A stretch of 64,000 nucleotides of DNA from Aeromicrobium camelliae (lineage in GTDB: Bacteria; Actinomycetota; Actinomycetes; Propionibacteriales; Nocardioidaceae), in the NCBI RefSeq assembly GCF_003850045.1, contig NZ_RQJX01000005.1, positions 122,055-186,054 of the forward strand, in the 5' to 3' direction. This document shows, piece by piece, positions 25,921 to 34,349 of this stretch. A program made the translations under genes and the position numbers. Positions within the stretch are counted from its first letter, which is position 1. Each line of letters starts with the position of its first letter. The notes under the pieces were generated by a model. That model had not been told where the DNA came from and searched no databases. It was given only the letters and a program-made list of their open reading frames with translations.

Positions 25921-26613
25921 GTGAGCGACAGCTTCGCACGAAGGCTGGCGGACGTCGGACGGCGATGGGCGGGTATCGACTCGGTCGCCGATGTGGCGAG
26001 TGAGGTGGCCGATTTCGCCACCGTCTCCATCGATGGATGTGCCGCCGGACGAATCAGCTTCGTGCGCAAAGACGGTCAAGCTCCGAGCGCCGCGTACACC
26101 GAGGACGGCGCCCGCCGGGCCGGAGAACTCCAGCGCCGGCTGGGCGAGGGGCCGGGCAACGACGCGCTCGAAGCTGCTGGTCCGGTGTATGCGAACGATC
26201 TCGACCACGAACCGCGGTGGCCGGCGTGGGCTCCGCGCACCGTGCTCGGCACCGGCTATCACAGCGTGGTGAGCACCCGGTTGTACGTGCAGGAGCGGAC
26301 CCTCGGCGTGCTCGAGCTCTACGGCAAGGGCGCCGACGCCTTCAGCGAGCAAGCGCTGGAGCAGACCGAGTTGCTCGCGGCTCACGCCTCGGCGCATCTG
26401 GCCCTGACCGATCTCGTGCAGAATCTGTCGACCGCGTTGTCGACTCGCACCGTCATCGGTCAGGCCGAGGGCATCCTCATGGAGCGCTACCAGCTCGATG
26501 CCGTCCGCGCCTTCGCGATGCTGCGACGCGTCTCGCAGCACACCAATACTCGGCTCGCCGAGGTGGCCGAGGAACTGGTGCACACGCGCCGTACTCCGGG
26601 AGCGGATGCCTGA
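25921..26613 (+). CDS. GAF-ANTAR transcription antitermination regulator (paralogue)
   Basis: 230 residues from the GTG at 25921 (VSDSFARRLADVGRRWAGI). An in-frame ATG at 25795 would add 42 residues that do not match the family. The GAF domain spans about 15-155 (LGEGPGNDALEA, YHSVVSTRLYVQERTLGVLELYGK) and the ANTAR domain about 170-225 (LSTRTVIGQAEGILMERYQLDAVRAFAMLRRVSQHTNTRLAEVAEELV). About half of the ANTAR residues match the divergent neighbour, so the two arose by duplication and share the control region 25760-25920. The antitermination targets are not known. Confidence 0.87.
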   Translation: MSDSFARRLADVGRRWAGIDSVADVASEVADFATVSIDGCAAGRISFVRKDGQAPSAAYTEDGARRAGELQRRLGEGPGNDALEAAGPVYANDLDHEPRWPAWAPRTVLGTGYHSVVSTRLYVQERTLGVLELYGKGADAFSEQALEQTELLAAHASAHLALTDLVQNLSTALSTRTVIGQAEGILMERYQLDAVRAFAMLRRVSQHTNTRLAEVAEELVHTRRTPGADA

Positions 26614-26634
26614 CATCGGCCGTATCGTGCCTCC

Positions 26635-27213
26635 ATGGCCGAGGTCGTCGTCTTCCACCACGTCCATGGACTCACGCCGGGAGTGGCGGCGTTCGCTCAG
26701 ACGCTGCGCGACGCCGGGCACGACGTTCGCGCGCCCGACCTGTTCGAGGGTCGCGTCTTTCCCACGCTCGACGAGGGGCTCGACTACGTCCAGTCCGTCG
26801 GATTCGCTGAGATCATCGCGCGCGGCGTGGCGGCCGCCGAGGGCGTCCCGGTAGGAGCGGTCTACGCGGGATTCTCCCTCGGGGTGTTGCCGGCTCAGTA
26901 CCTGGTGCAGACCCGCCAGGGCGCGAGGGGAGCGATCCTCATGCACGGCTGCGCGCCGGTGCAGGAGTTCGGCGACCGCTGGCCGCCGGACGTTCCGGTA
27001 CAGATCCACGCCATGAACGCCGACCGGTCCTTCGTCGAGGAGGGCGATCTGGAGGCCGCCCGCGACCTTCTCGCCCAGGCCGGCGAAGGCGAGCTCTTCC
27101 TGTATCCGGGGCGTGAGCACTTGTTCGCCGACCCCACACTTCCGAGCTACGACGAGGCCGCCGCGGAGTCGCTCCAGGCCAGGGTTCTGGAGTTCCTGCG
27201 ACTCGTGGGGTGA
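26635..27213 (+). CDS. Dienelactone hydrolase-family alpha/beta hydrolase
   Basis: 192 residues. The fold starts VVVFHHVHGLTPGVAAFAQTLRDAGHDVRAPDLFEG, with nucleophile Ser81 in GFSLG (family members have Cys or Ser here), acid Asp130 in HAMNAD and His162 in GREHLFAD. Small DLH-family proteins hydrolyse carboxyl esters or lactones; the true substrate is unknown. It lies 21 bases after the GAF-ANTAR gene in the same direction, so co-expression is likely. No signal peptide; cytoplasmic. Confidence 0.85.
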   Translation: MAEVVVFHHVHGLTPGVAAFAQTLRDAGHDVRAPDLFEGRVFPTLDEGLDYVQSVGFAEIIARGVAAAEGVPVGAVYAGFSLGVLPAQYLVQTRQGARGAILMHGCAPVQEFGDRWPPDVPVQIHAMNADRSFVEEGDLEAARDLLAQAGEGELFLYPGREHLFADPTLPSYDEAAAESLQARVLEFLRLVG

Positions 27214-27414
27214 GATTCGGGGTGAATCGTCCGCTAGCGCGAGGGGACACGGCTTCCGGTCACGTACGTTCGGCTCGGCGGCGCGAACCCTGTCCCTCCC
27301 AACCCGCGCCGCTTCGGTGATGTTCGCGTCATCGAGTGGCGCATCCCGTCGGTCACCTCGGCGGGGTGTGCCGCGAACCCTGGCGCGCAGCGGCGCTCCA
27401 GTAGGCTCCCGCAT

Positions 27415-28029
27415 GTGAACGAGAAGCGCGAGGCACGCGCCCGACGCAGACAGCGGCGTGGCGGCAACCGGTTCGCCCTGGGTGCCGCGGTGGGGATCCT
27501 GCTGTTCCTCGTTCTCGCCGCCGTGGAACTCGTCCCGCTGCTCCTGCACGGGCTCGCTCGGGGATTCGAGCTCGACGGCGACGCCGTCATCGAGCAGTGG
27601 CCGCTGCACGCGGGGTACTGGGTGGCGGTGCTGGTCTTCGCCGTGCCGTTGATCGCGGGGGTGGTTGTCGCCCTCCTGACCCGCTTCCTCGCGCACACGA
27701 GGGAGCCCGGCGCGGCGGCTCGGTGGTCCGGCGTCGTCCTCGGTGTCGTGGCCGCCTACTCGGTGGCCGTGCAGTGGGCCACGCTCGCCGGAACCACGCG
27801 CCCGCAGCTGTCCCGGCGTCTGGAGGAGCTGCCGCTCGGTGTTGCGGACGTCCTGCGCGTCGCCGCTTACCCCAGTCTTGCGGTGCTGCTCTGCACCTTC
27901 GCTGCGGTCGCCGTGGTGGGGCTGCTGACGCGTCGGGACCGTCCCCGGATCTACGCCTGGTCGTACCTCGCAATCGCGCTCGTCGTGGTCGTCCTGGTCG
28001 GCTGGCTCAACGGAAATCGCTACTTCTAG
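27415..28029 (+). CDS. Hypothetical multi-pass membrane protein
   Basis: 204 residues from a GTG. The N-terminus is very basic (NEKREARARRRQRRGG), followed by about five membrane segments near 20-45, 68-92, 105-128, 150-172 and 180-198. No catalytic or transport motif was recognised. It stands alone: 201 bases follow the hydrolase gene with no feature seen in them, and an MBL gene converges eight bases after its stop. The basic start gives a cytoplasmic N-terminus by the positive-inside rule. Confidence 0.7.
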   Translation: MNEKREARARRRQRRGGNRFALGAAVGILLFLVLAAVELVPLLLHGLARGFELDGDAVIEQWPLHAGYWVAVLVFAVPLIAGVVVALLTRFLAHTREPGAAARWSGVVLGVVAAYSVAVQWATLAGTTRPQLSRRLEELPLGVADVLRVAAYPSLAVLLCTFAAVAVVGLLTRRDRPRIYAWSYLAIALVVVVLVGWLNGNRYF

Positions 28030-28037
28030 CCAGGCTG

Positions 28038-28781
28038 TCAATGCTCGCCGACGAGGCGGGCCCGCTCGACGGCCGCTGCTGCGCCCTGCGTCCAGGGCGG
28101 GCCGTGACCGGTCAGCACGGTGCTCGCGTCGGTGGCGGCTAATGCGTCGAGGGAGATGATCGCCTGATGGGTGTCCTTCGTCGCGGCCGAAGCGACGATC
28201 TGCGGGCCGGTCGCGCCGGTGTACGGGTCGAGCGTCACGAGCGCATCACCGCTGATGACGGTGTCCCGCTCGGGCAGGTGGAGGATGCAGTGGCCGTCGG
28301 TGTGACCCGGCGTGTGCGCAGCGATCGGCCGGCCGGGAACATCCAGCGGGGAACCCGTGGTGATCGCTCGGGTGACCGGGATGCCCTTCACCATGAGCGC
28401 GCCGGCAGCCACCATCTGGCCGAGCACCGGCAGCGATCGCGGATGGCGTAGCGGGTAGAGGAACCGGTTGCTCTGCGGCCGGTAGCGGTAGGGGTGAGCC
28501 GCGAGGCGAGCGTCGTCGCCGTGCACCCAGACCGGCCCCCCCAGCTCGCCGTGGAGTCTGGCCGCGAAACCCACGTGGTCGAAGTGACCGTGGGTGAGCA
28601 GGAGTGCCCGGATCTCGTCGGGTTTGCGCCCTAGTCGCTTGATGAGTTCGAGCACCATGGGCCACATGCGTGGCAGCCCGGCATCGACGAGAGCGAGGCC
28701 GGAGGCGTCCTCGATCACGTAGCAATTGACGTGGGCGTACGAGACGAGGTGCACGCCATCGGCGACATCGCGGGTGATCAT
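28038..28781 (-). CDS. MBL-fold metallo-hydrolase
   Basis: 247 residues. The zinc motif HGHFDH is at about 64-69, with further ligands in AAHTPGHTDGHC and ISGDALV, and a final HG near the C-terminus. This is the beta-lactamase/glyoxalase II superfamily; the pattern is that of the generic glyoxalase-like group, with thioester, lactone or phosphodiester substrates all possible. The ATG at 28781 begins ITRDVADGVHLVSYAHVNCYVIED, a usual start for the fold. It converges with the membrane-protein gene. No substrate can be assigned. Confidence 0.88.
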   Translation of the reverse strand: MITRDVADGVHLVSYAHVNCYVIEDASGLALVDAGLPRMWPMVLELIKRLGRKPDEIRALLLTHGHFDHVGFAARLHGELGGPVWVHGDDARLAAHPYRYRPQSNRFLYPLRHPRSLPVLGQMVAAGALMVKGIPVTRAITTGSPLDVPGRPIAAHTPGHTDGHCILHLPERDTVISGDALVTLDPYTGATGPQIVASAATKDTHQAIISLDALAATDASTVLTGHGPPWTQGAAAAVERARLVGEH

Positions 28782-28896
28782 GGCTCCACGCTAGGCACGG
28801 TCGGCTCTCTTCGCTGGTCGCCGACGCGGAGCTGGCGGGGGAGATGGTCTTTCCGATTTCGCTGACAGCCGCGGCGTGTCGTGCCACGATGCTGCA

Positions 28897-28949
28897 GGCG
28901 GCGCCCCGCCCTCTGATCTTTTCCATAGGGACCTCGTAGGGGCGCCGCC
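28897..28949. repeat. Inverted repeat in the gap before the small hypothetical gene
   Basis: GGCGGCGCCCC at 28897-28907 and GGGGCGCCGCC at 28939-28949 are perfect 11-bp arms around a 31-nt centre. It sits in the 280-base gap between a gene on the minus strand and one on the plus strand, about 110 bases before the latter's start. It could be a leader hairpin or an operator. Nothing else was recognised in the gap. Confidence 0.45.
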
Positions 28950-29061
28950 CCTCACCGACGCAATCGGCCGCCGATGCCTCATCGACGGGATCGAGGTCTC
29001 CCCCGAACGTGCGGAAGTGCGACCGGCCTGCGAAAGATCTCCAGGCTGTCAGCATGAATCC

Positions 29062-29427
29062 ATGAGCCGGTTGTGTGAGGTTCGTGGATGCGACCAACGT
29101 GCCGATGACCTGTTCACCAGCAGCGAAGCGGGATCCCCGCTGGTGGAGTGGCAGGTCTGCGCGTTCCATCTGCAGACCCTCAGCGAGGGTGGTCGTGCAC
29201 TCATCTCCACGGGCCGTGATGCACTGGTCGTGGGCGTGGGCTTGCCGGTCGAGGTGATGGACGTCCGCGTCGTCGACTCCGAGTTCGGGTCGCCGGTCGT
29301 CACGCTTACGCTGGGGCGCGAGGACGTCGAGGAAGACGAGCTGAAACTGCAGATGACGCCGGCCCAAGCGCGGTTCCTCTGCGAACGTCTCAACGGGGAA
29401 GCGCCTGGTGGAGGCGAGTCACCGTGA
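29062..29427 (+). CDS. Hypothetical protein with Cys/His pairs
   Basis: 121 residues from ATG 29062. The N-terminus has a possible zinc-binding arrangement, CEVRGCDQ near 5-10 and CAFH near 34-37. The middle, VGVGLPVEVMDVRVVDSEFGSPVVTLTLG, is a beta-rich segment, and the C-terminal helix is MTPAQARFLCERLNGE. It resembles no family known to me. The open frame extends upstream but the ATG gives the natural start of the cysteine motif. It is followed after six bases by the end of the opposite-strand tRNA-Lys. Confidence 0.6.
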   Translation: MSRLCEVRGCDQRADDLFTSSEAGSPLVEWQVCAFHLQTLSEGGRALISTGRDALVVGVGLPVEVMDVRVVDSEFGSPVVTLTLGREDVEEDELKLQMTPAQARFLCERLNGEAPGGGESP

Positions 29428-29433
29428 CGCGCG

Positions 29434-29506
29434 TAGGCCCCGTGGGACTCGAACCCACAACCCGCGGATTAAAAGTCCGCTGCTCTGCCAATTGAGCTAG
29501 AGGCCC
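29434..29506 (-). tRNA. tRNA-Lys (anticodon TTT)
   Basis: 73 nt on the minus strand. Acceptor GGGCCTC pairs with GGGGCCT, the D-arm region is TAGCTCAATTGGCAGAGCA, the anticodon stem-loop is GCGGACTTTTAATCCGC with TTT, and the T arm is GTGGGTTCGAGTCCCAC. CCA is not encoded, as is common in Actinobacteria. Confidence 0.97.
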
Positions 29507-29719
29507 GCGACCAGGCCCGAAACGGCCGTGACGCTCGGTCTAGTCTGCCAGGTCGACGAGGTGAGGTCAGCCGAGGGAACCTGCGAGTCGGCGGTGAGGG
29601 GCCGACGAGTTCCTCGCGATCTTGCAGCGGCACGCCGGCTGACATGGTTCCGGGAGTACACTGACGGCGTCACTTTGTCTGGTACCCCGAACGGGGACTG
29701 GAACGGAAGGTCAAACGTT

Positions 29720-30538
29720 ATGCAACGCTCCCGTGTGGGCGTCGTCGGTGCTGGCCGCGTCGGCGCCGTCCTCGCTTCCCGCCTGCGTGCCGCCGGCCAT
29801 GAGATCGCCGGGGTGAGCGCTCGCTCCGACGCCTCCCGGCTCCGTGTCGCCACGCTGCTCGGTGACGTCCCCGTGCTCGAGCCCCAGGCGGTGGCCGCTC
29901 GCGCCGACGTGCTCCTCCTCGCGGTCCCCGATGACGTCCTCGGCGACGTCGCCGAGGACCTCGCTCCCCACGTTCGGGCCGGAGTCGTGGTGCTGCACAC
30001 CAGCGGACGTCACGGCCTCGCCGTTCTCGCACCGTTCGCCGCCGCGGGTGCGCGGACCATCGCCTTCCACCCGGCCATGACCTTCACCGGCACCGAGGTC
30101 GACCTCGACCGCTCTTGCGTCGTGGGTCTGACTGCCGGCGACGGCGAGAGGGAGCTGGCCGAGGCGCTCGCCGCGGACATCGACGGCACTCCCGTGTGGA
30201 TCGCCGAGGTGGATCGCACGACGTACCACGCGGCGCTCGCTCACGGCGCCAACCATCTGACGACGATCGTCGCGCAGGCGATGGACCTGCTGCGCGGCAT
30301 CGGCGCCGAGGATCCCGCCGCCGTGCTGCGGCCGCTGCTGCATGCGGCACTGGACAACACGCTCGCGTACGGCGACGCCGCGCTGACCGGCCCGGTCGCC
30401 CGCGGCGACGTCAGCACGGTGCGCGCGCACCTCGACGCCATCGACGCCGACACCGCCCTCGCCTACCGGGCGCTCGCCGCGGCCACGGCCACGCGCGTCG
30501 GCGCCCAGGAGGTCCTCGACGAGGTGACCGCCTCATGA
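29720..30538 (+). CDS. Rossmann-like DUF2520 protein
   Basis: 272 residues from ATG 29720. N-terminal NAD(P)-binding fold [22 protein letters not shown], then [22 protein letters not shown] and [16 protein letters not shown]. The C-terminal helical DUF2520 domain ([23 protein letters not shown]) resembles 6-phosphogluconate-dehydrogenase-like dimerisation domains. In Mycobacterium and relatives this gene also precedes panC, panD and coaX, so a role in pantothenate or CoA supply, perhaps ketopantoate reduction, is plausible but untested here. The stop overlaps the panC ATG. An upstream in-frame extension to 29528 was rejected for lack of homology. Confidence 0.88.
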   Translation: MQRSRVGVVGAGRVGAVLASRLRAAGHEIAGVSARSDASRLRVATLLGDVPVLEPQAVAARADVLLLAVPDDVLGDVAEDLAPHVRAGVVVLHTSGRHGLAVLAPFAAAGARTIAFHPAMTFTGTEVDLDRSCVVGLTAGDGERELAEALAADIDGTPVWIAEVDRTTYHAALAHGANHLTTIVAQAMDLLRGIGAEDPAAVLRPLLHAALDNTLAYGDAALTGPVARGDVSTVRAHLDAIDADTALAYRALAAATATRVGAQEVLDEVTAS

Positions 30539-31371
30539 CCGGCCCCCGGATCGTTCGGACGCGCGCCGACCTGCGTGCGGCCGTCGGCGACGGCACCATC
30601 GCGCTCGTCCCGACCATGGGGGCGCTGCACGACGGTCACCTGCAACTCATGAAGCACGCCCGGCCGCTCGCCGACACGCTCGTCGCCTCGATCTTCGTCA
30701 ACCCCACGCAGTTCGCTCCCGGCGAGGACCTCGACTCCTACCCCCGCACCTTCGACGAGGACGTCGAGCGGTGCGCCGAGGCGGGCGTCGACGTGGTCTT
30801 CGCGCCGACGGTCGACGTCATGTACCCCGACGGATTGGACGCCGGCGTCAGCGTCGACCCCGGCCCGCTCGGCCAGATTCTCGAGGGGGCCGCCCGGCCG
30901 ACGCACTTTCGCGGCGTGCTGACCGTCGTGGCCAAGCTCTTCGGCCTCGTGCGTCCCGACGTCGCGGTCTTCGGCGAGAAGGACTACCAGCAGCTGACCC
31001 TCATCCGGCTGATGGTGCGCGAACTGTGCCTCGACGTCGACATCGTCGGCTGTCCCACCGTCCGCGAGGCCGACGGACTCGCGATGAGTTCGCGCAACCG
31101 GTACCTCGACGCCGACGAGCGCCAGCTCGCCGGCGCCCTCTCCGCGGCCCTGCGAGCCGGTGCCGCCGCCGGCCGTGAGGGAGCCGACGCGGTGCTCACC
31201 GCCGCCCAGACCGTGCTCGACGAGCACGGCATCGTCCCCGACTACCTCGTCCTCACCGATCCCGACCTCGGGGAGCCGGCGCCCGGCCAGGAGGCCCGCC
31301 TGCTGGTGGCCGCCCGCGTCGGTACCCCGCGGCTCCTCGACAACATCCCCGTGACCCTGGGAGGTCTCTGA
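30535..31371 (+). CDS. panC: Pantothenate synthetase
   Basis: 278 residues. The nucleotidyltransferase motif [17 protein letters not shown] (HDGH at 32-35) binds [29 protein letters not shown] and [19 protein letters not shown] follow, and the KMSKS-like loop is [12 protein letters not shown]. It condenses pantoate and beta-alanine with ATP to pantothenate. It is coupled by a four-base overlap to the DUF2520 gene and followed after two bases by panD, which makes the beta-alanine substrate. Length and motifs are standard. Confidence 0.97.
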   Translation: MTGPRIVRTRADLRAAVGDGTIALVPTMGALHDGHLQLMKHARPLADTLVASIFVNPTQFAPGEDLDSYPRTFDEDVERCAEAGVDVVFAPTVDVMYPDGLDAGVSVDPGPLGQILEGAARPTHFRGVLTVVAKLFGLVRPDVAVFGEKDYQQLTLIRLMVRELCLDVDIVGCPTVREADGLAMSSRNRYLDADERQLAGALSAALRAGAAAGREGADAVLTAAQTVLDEHGIVPDYLVLTDPDLGEPAPGQEARLLVAARVGTPRLLDNIPVTLGGL

Positions 31372-31373
31372 CC

Positions 31374-31805
31374 ATGCTCCGCACCATGATGAAGTCCAAG
31401 ATCCACCGCGCCACGGTGACGCAGGCCGACCTGCACTACGTCGGCTCGGTGACGGTCGACGCCGACCTCCTCGACGCGGCCAACCTGCTGCCGGGCGAGC
31501 TCGTGCACATCGTCGACATCGACAACGGCGCGCGGTTGGAGACCTACACGATCGCCGGCGAGCGCGGCTCGGGCGTCATCGGCATCAACGGCGCCGCGGC
31601 GCGTCTCGTGCACCCCGGTGACCTCGTGATCCTCATCGCCTACGGGCAGATGGAGGACGCCGAGGCGCGCGAGTTCGAGCCGAGCGTCGTGTTCGTCGAC
31701 GCCGAGAACCGCATCATCGGCACGGGTTCGGACCCGGCCGAGGCGCTCCCCGGCAGCGGGCTGACCCGCGGCGACGTCATCGACAACCCTCTCGTCGCCC
31801 ACTGA
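31374..31805 (+). CDS. panD: Aspartate 1-decarboxylase
   Basis: 143 residues. The proenzyme self-cleavage site is Gly24-Ser25 in HYVGSVTVD, leaving a pyruvoyl group on Ser25. Lys9 in [16 protein letters not shown], Tyr22, Arg54 and Tyr58 ([15 protein letters not shown]) are present. It converts aspartate to beta-alanine for PanC. An alternative start at the second methionine, two codons in, is possible. It directly precedes coaX, separated by one base. Confidence 0.97.
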   Translation: MLRTMMKSKIHRATVTQADLHYVGSVTVDADLLDAANLLPGELVHIVDIDNGARLETYTIAGERGSGVIGINGAAARLVHPGDLVILIAYGQMEDAEAREFEPSVVFVDAENRIIGTGSDPAEALPGSGLTRGDVIDNPLVAH

Positions 31806-31806
31806 C

Positions 31807-32604
31807 ATGAGCCTGCTCTGCCTCGACGTCGGCAACCGACTGTCGGTCATCGGGGTCTGGGACGTCCGCGGCGACGAGCCCGTGCTCACCGGGCGCTGGA
31901 CCGTGTCCTCCGACGCCACCCGCACGGCCGATGAGTGGTACCTGCTGGCTCACGGCTTCGTCCGCGCCGCCGGACTGGCCGACGACGAGGTGAGCGCGGT
32001 CAGCATGTGCTGCACCGTGCCCTCGATCGGCGTCGAGATGCGCGCGATGCTCGAGCGCTACTTCGACCACGTCCCCGTCTGGGTCGTGGGCCCCGGCGTG
32101 CGCACGGGTATCGCGATCCACACCGACAACCCGCGGGAGGTCGGCACCGACCGCATCGTCAACGCGCTCGCCGCTCACCACCTGTACGGCGGTCCGGCGA
32201 TCATCGTCGACCTCAACGGCACGGCGACGATCGTCGACGTCGTGGACGAGCGCGGCCGGTACCTCGGTGGCGCCATCGCGCCTGGCGTTGAGGTCTCCCT
32301 CGAGGCGCTCGCCCAGCGCGGCGCGCAACTGCGCTCGGTCGAAGTGGCCGAACCGCGCAGCGTCATCGGCAAGAACACGGTCGAGGCGATCCAGTCCGGC
32401 GCCGTCTACGGGTTCGCGGGCCTCGTCGACGGCCTGGTCGACCAGATGATCGACGCCGTCGACGCCGATCCTGACGACATCACCGTCGTCGCCACCGGCA
32501 CGTACGCCGACTCCGTCATCGAGCACTGTCAGACCGTCACGGTCCGCGAGGACGACCTCACGCTCATCGGACTTCGCCTCGTGCACGAGAAGAACCGGGA
32601 CTGA
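31807..32604 (+). CDS. coaX: Type III pantothenate kinase-like protein (CoaX), atypical motifs
   Basis: 265 residues of the CoaX fold in its usual place after panD. Recognisable are DVGN at 7-10, EVGTDRIVNALAAHHLYGG (GTDR at 113-116), GGAIAPGVEVSLEALAQRGAQL and the late VVATGTYAD. Two conserved sites are unusual: the phosphate loop reads DVGNRLSVIG instead of D-x-G-N-T-x-x-x-x-G, and the second reads VDLNGTATIVD with an extra residue compared with the common D-F-G-T-A-T-T. These changes lie at the ATP site, so activity as pantothenate kinase is likely but uncertain. Other pantothenate kinases (CoaA) could exist elsewhere. Confidence 0.82.
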   Translation: MSLLCLDVGNRLSVIGVWDVRGDEPVLTGRWTVSSDATRTADEWYLLAHGFVRAAGLADDEVSAVSMCCTVPSIGVEMRAMLERYFDHVPVWVVGPGVRTGIAIHTDNPREVGTDRIVNALAAHHLYGGPAIIVDLNGTATIVDVVDERGRYLGGAIAPGVEVSLEALAQRGAQLRSVEVAEPRSVIGKNTVEAIQSGAVYGFAGLVDGLVDQMIDAVDADPDDITVVATGTYADSVIEHCQTVTVREDDLTLIGLRLVHEKNRD

Positions 32605-32658
32605 ACGCGCCGAGATCAGCCGATCGGAGGATGGGCACCGCCCTCGGCCTGGTTGAGA

Positions 32659-33594
32659 ATGACGGTCATGACGATGATCGAGGTGCGCGGACTGCGCAAG
32701 ACCTTCGGTGACGTTGTCGCGGTCGACGACATCTCGCTGAGCGTCGAGGAGGGGGAGATCCTCGGCGTCCTCGGCCCCAACGGGGCGGGCAAGACCACGA
32801 CCGTCGAGAGCATCGCCGGCCTCGTCCGCCCCGACACCGGCACGGTGCGCGTGGCGGGCCTCGACCCGCTCACCCGACGACGCGAGCTCACCCGGGTCCT
32901 CGGCGTCCAGCTGCAGGAGGCCGCGCTGCAGGACAAGATCACGGTGGCCGAAGCGCTGGACCTCTACGCCGCCTTCTACGAGCGGCCGGCCGACGGACGC
33001 GAGCTCGCCGAAGGACTCGGACTCGGCTCCAAGCTCGACACTCGCTTCGCCAAACTCTCCGGCGGGCAGAAGCAGCGCCTCTCCATCGCGCTCGCCCTCA
33101 TCGGCCGCCCGAGGGTCGCGCTGCTCGACGAACTCACGACCGGGCTCGACCCGCAGTCGCGGCGCAACGTGTGGGAGCTCGTCGAGCGGGTCCGCGCGGA
33201 CGGCACGACGATCGTGCTCGTCACCCACTTCATGGAGGAGGCCGAGCGGCTCTGCGACCGGCTCGCGCTCATCGCCGGCGGCCGCGTCGTCGCCATCGAC
33301 ACCCCGGCCGGGCTCATCTCCTCGACCGAGGCGCCGACCGTCATGTCCTTCCGGCCCGACGGTCCCGTCGACCTCGCCCGGTTGACGGCCATCGACGGCG
33401 TCGCGGATGCGCGGGAGCAGGGCGCGGGCATCGAGCTGCGCGCCACCGACGGCGCTGTCATCGAGGTGCTGGATCGGCTCCGCGCCGACGGTGTCCGCTT
33501 CACCCAGCTTCGCGTCGTGGAGTCCAGCCTCGACGACGCGTACGTCCGTCTTGTGGGAGCCACCCGCGAGGAGTCCGAGGAGGTCTCGGCATGA
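32659..33594 (+). CDS. ABC exporter ATP-binding protein (DrrA/CcmA type)
   Basis: 311 residues from ATG 32659; later in-frame ATGs at 32668 and 32674 are also possible. Walker A GPNGAGKTTT is near residue 40, signature LSGGQKQRLSIALALIGRP, Walker B ALLDELTTGLDPQS (note LTTGLD where most have PTTGLD), then THFMEEAERLCDRLALIAGG. The C-terminal 80 residues form the extra regulatory domain of DrrA-like exporters. It partners the next gene's permease. The following kinase/response-regulator pair suggests that a cell-envelope stress or antibiotic controls it. Confidence 0.92.
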   Translation: MTVMTMIEVRGLRKTFGDVVAVDDISLSVEEGEILGVLGPNGAGKTTTVESIAGLVRPDTGTVRVAGLDPLTRRRELTRVLGVQLQEAALQDKITVAEALDLYAAFYERPADGRELAEGLGLGSKLDTRFAKLSGGQKQRLSIALALIGRPRVALLDELTTGLDPQSRRNVWELVERVRADGTTIVLVTHFMEEAERLCDRLALIAGGRVVAIDTPAGLISSTEAPTVMSFRPDGPVDLARLTAIDGVADAREQGAGIELRATDGAVIEVLDRLRADGVRFTQLRVVESSLDDAYVRLVGATREESEEVSA

Positions 33595-34349
33595 GCACGA
33601 CCACGTCATCGGCCGGCCCGGCGCGCGCCGTCCTCGCCGCGGAGGCGCGGCTGTTCCTCCGCGAACCCGCGACGCTGTTCTGGATTCTCGGATTCCCGAC
33701 CTTGCTGCTCGTCGTGCTCGGTGCGATCCCGTCGTTCCGGGAGACGGGGCCGGACGGCACGCGGGTCATCGACTTCTACGTCCCGATCACGATCATGCTG
33801 GCGGCGATCACGGCCGGGGTGCAGTCGGTCCCCGCGGTGGTCAGCACCTATCGCGAGCGCGGTGTGCTCCGCCGGATCGCGACCACTCCCGCCCGGCCCG
33901 GTCAGCTCCTCTCCGCCCAGTACGCGATCCACGCGGCAGCTGTGGTCGTGGCCGGAGTGATCGTGACCGCGGTGGGCCGGGTCGTCTACGACGTGCCTCT
34001 TCCCGAAGCGCCGCTGCCGTACTTGCTGGTTCTCGGCCTCGTGGTCGCGGCCTCGCTCGCGACGGGTGGCGCGATCGCCAGCCTCGCCTCCACCGCCAAG
34101 GTGGCGGCCGCGATCGGTACCGCGGCGTTCTTCGTCCTGATGTTCACCTCCGGCGTGTGGCTGCCCGTGCCGGCGATGCCCGACGTCATGGCGGACATCG
34201 TCCGGTTGACTCCGCTCGGCGCGGCCGCGCTCGGACTGGAAGCGGCGCAACTCGGCGACTGGCCGGCGTGGCGCGATCTCGTCGTCGTCGTGCTGTGGAC
34301 CGGCGGACTCGGTGCCGTCGCCGTGCGGTTCTTCCGCTGGGACTCGTGA
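33591..34349 (+). CDS. ABC-2 type exporter permease
   Basis: 252 residues, six membrane segments: EARLFLREPATLFWILGFPTLLLVVLGAIP, then DFYVPITIMLAAITAGVQSVPAVVSTYRERGVLRRIATTPA, the ABC-2 coupling region, and VAAAIGTAAFFVLMFTSGVWLPVPAMP near the C-terminus. It overlaps the ATPase gene by four bases and the kinase gene by four bases. Together with the ATPase it forms an efflux pump of the drug-resistance type; cargo unknown. Confidence 0.92.
   Translation: MSTTTSSAGPARAVLAAEARLFLREPATLFWILGFPTLLLVVLGAIPSFRETGPDGTRVIDFYVPITIMLAAITAGVQSVPAVVSTYRERGVLRRIATTPARPGQLLSAQYAIHAAAVVVAGVIVTAVGRVVYDVPLPEAPLPYLLVLGLVVAASLATGGAIASLASTAKVAAAIGTAAFFVLMFTSGVWLPVPAMPDVMADIVRLTPLGAAALGLEAAQLGDWPAWRDLVVVVLWTGGLGAVAVRFFRWDS

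Noticed and set aside
29639..29662. CTGACA...TACACT as a promoter for the DUF2520-pan operon
   Set aside because: The two hexamers are only 12 bases apart.
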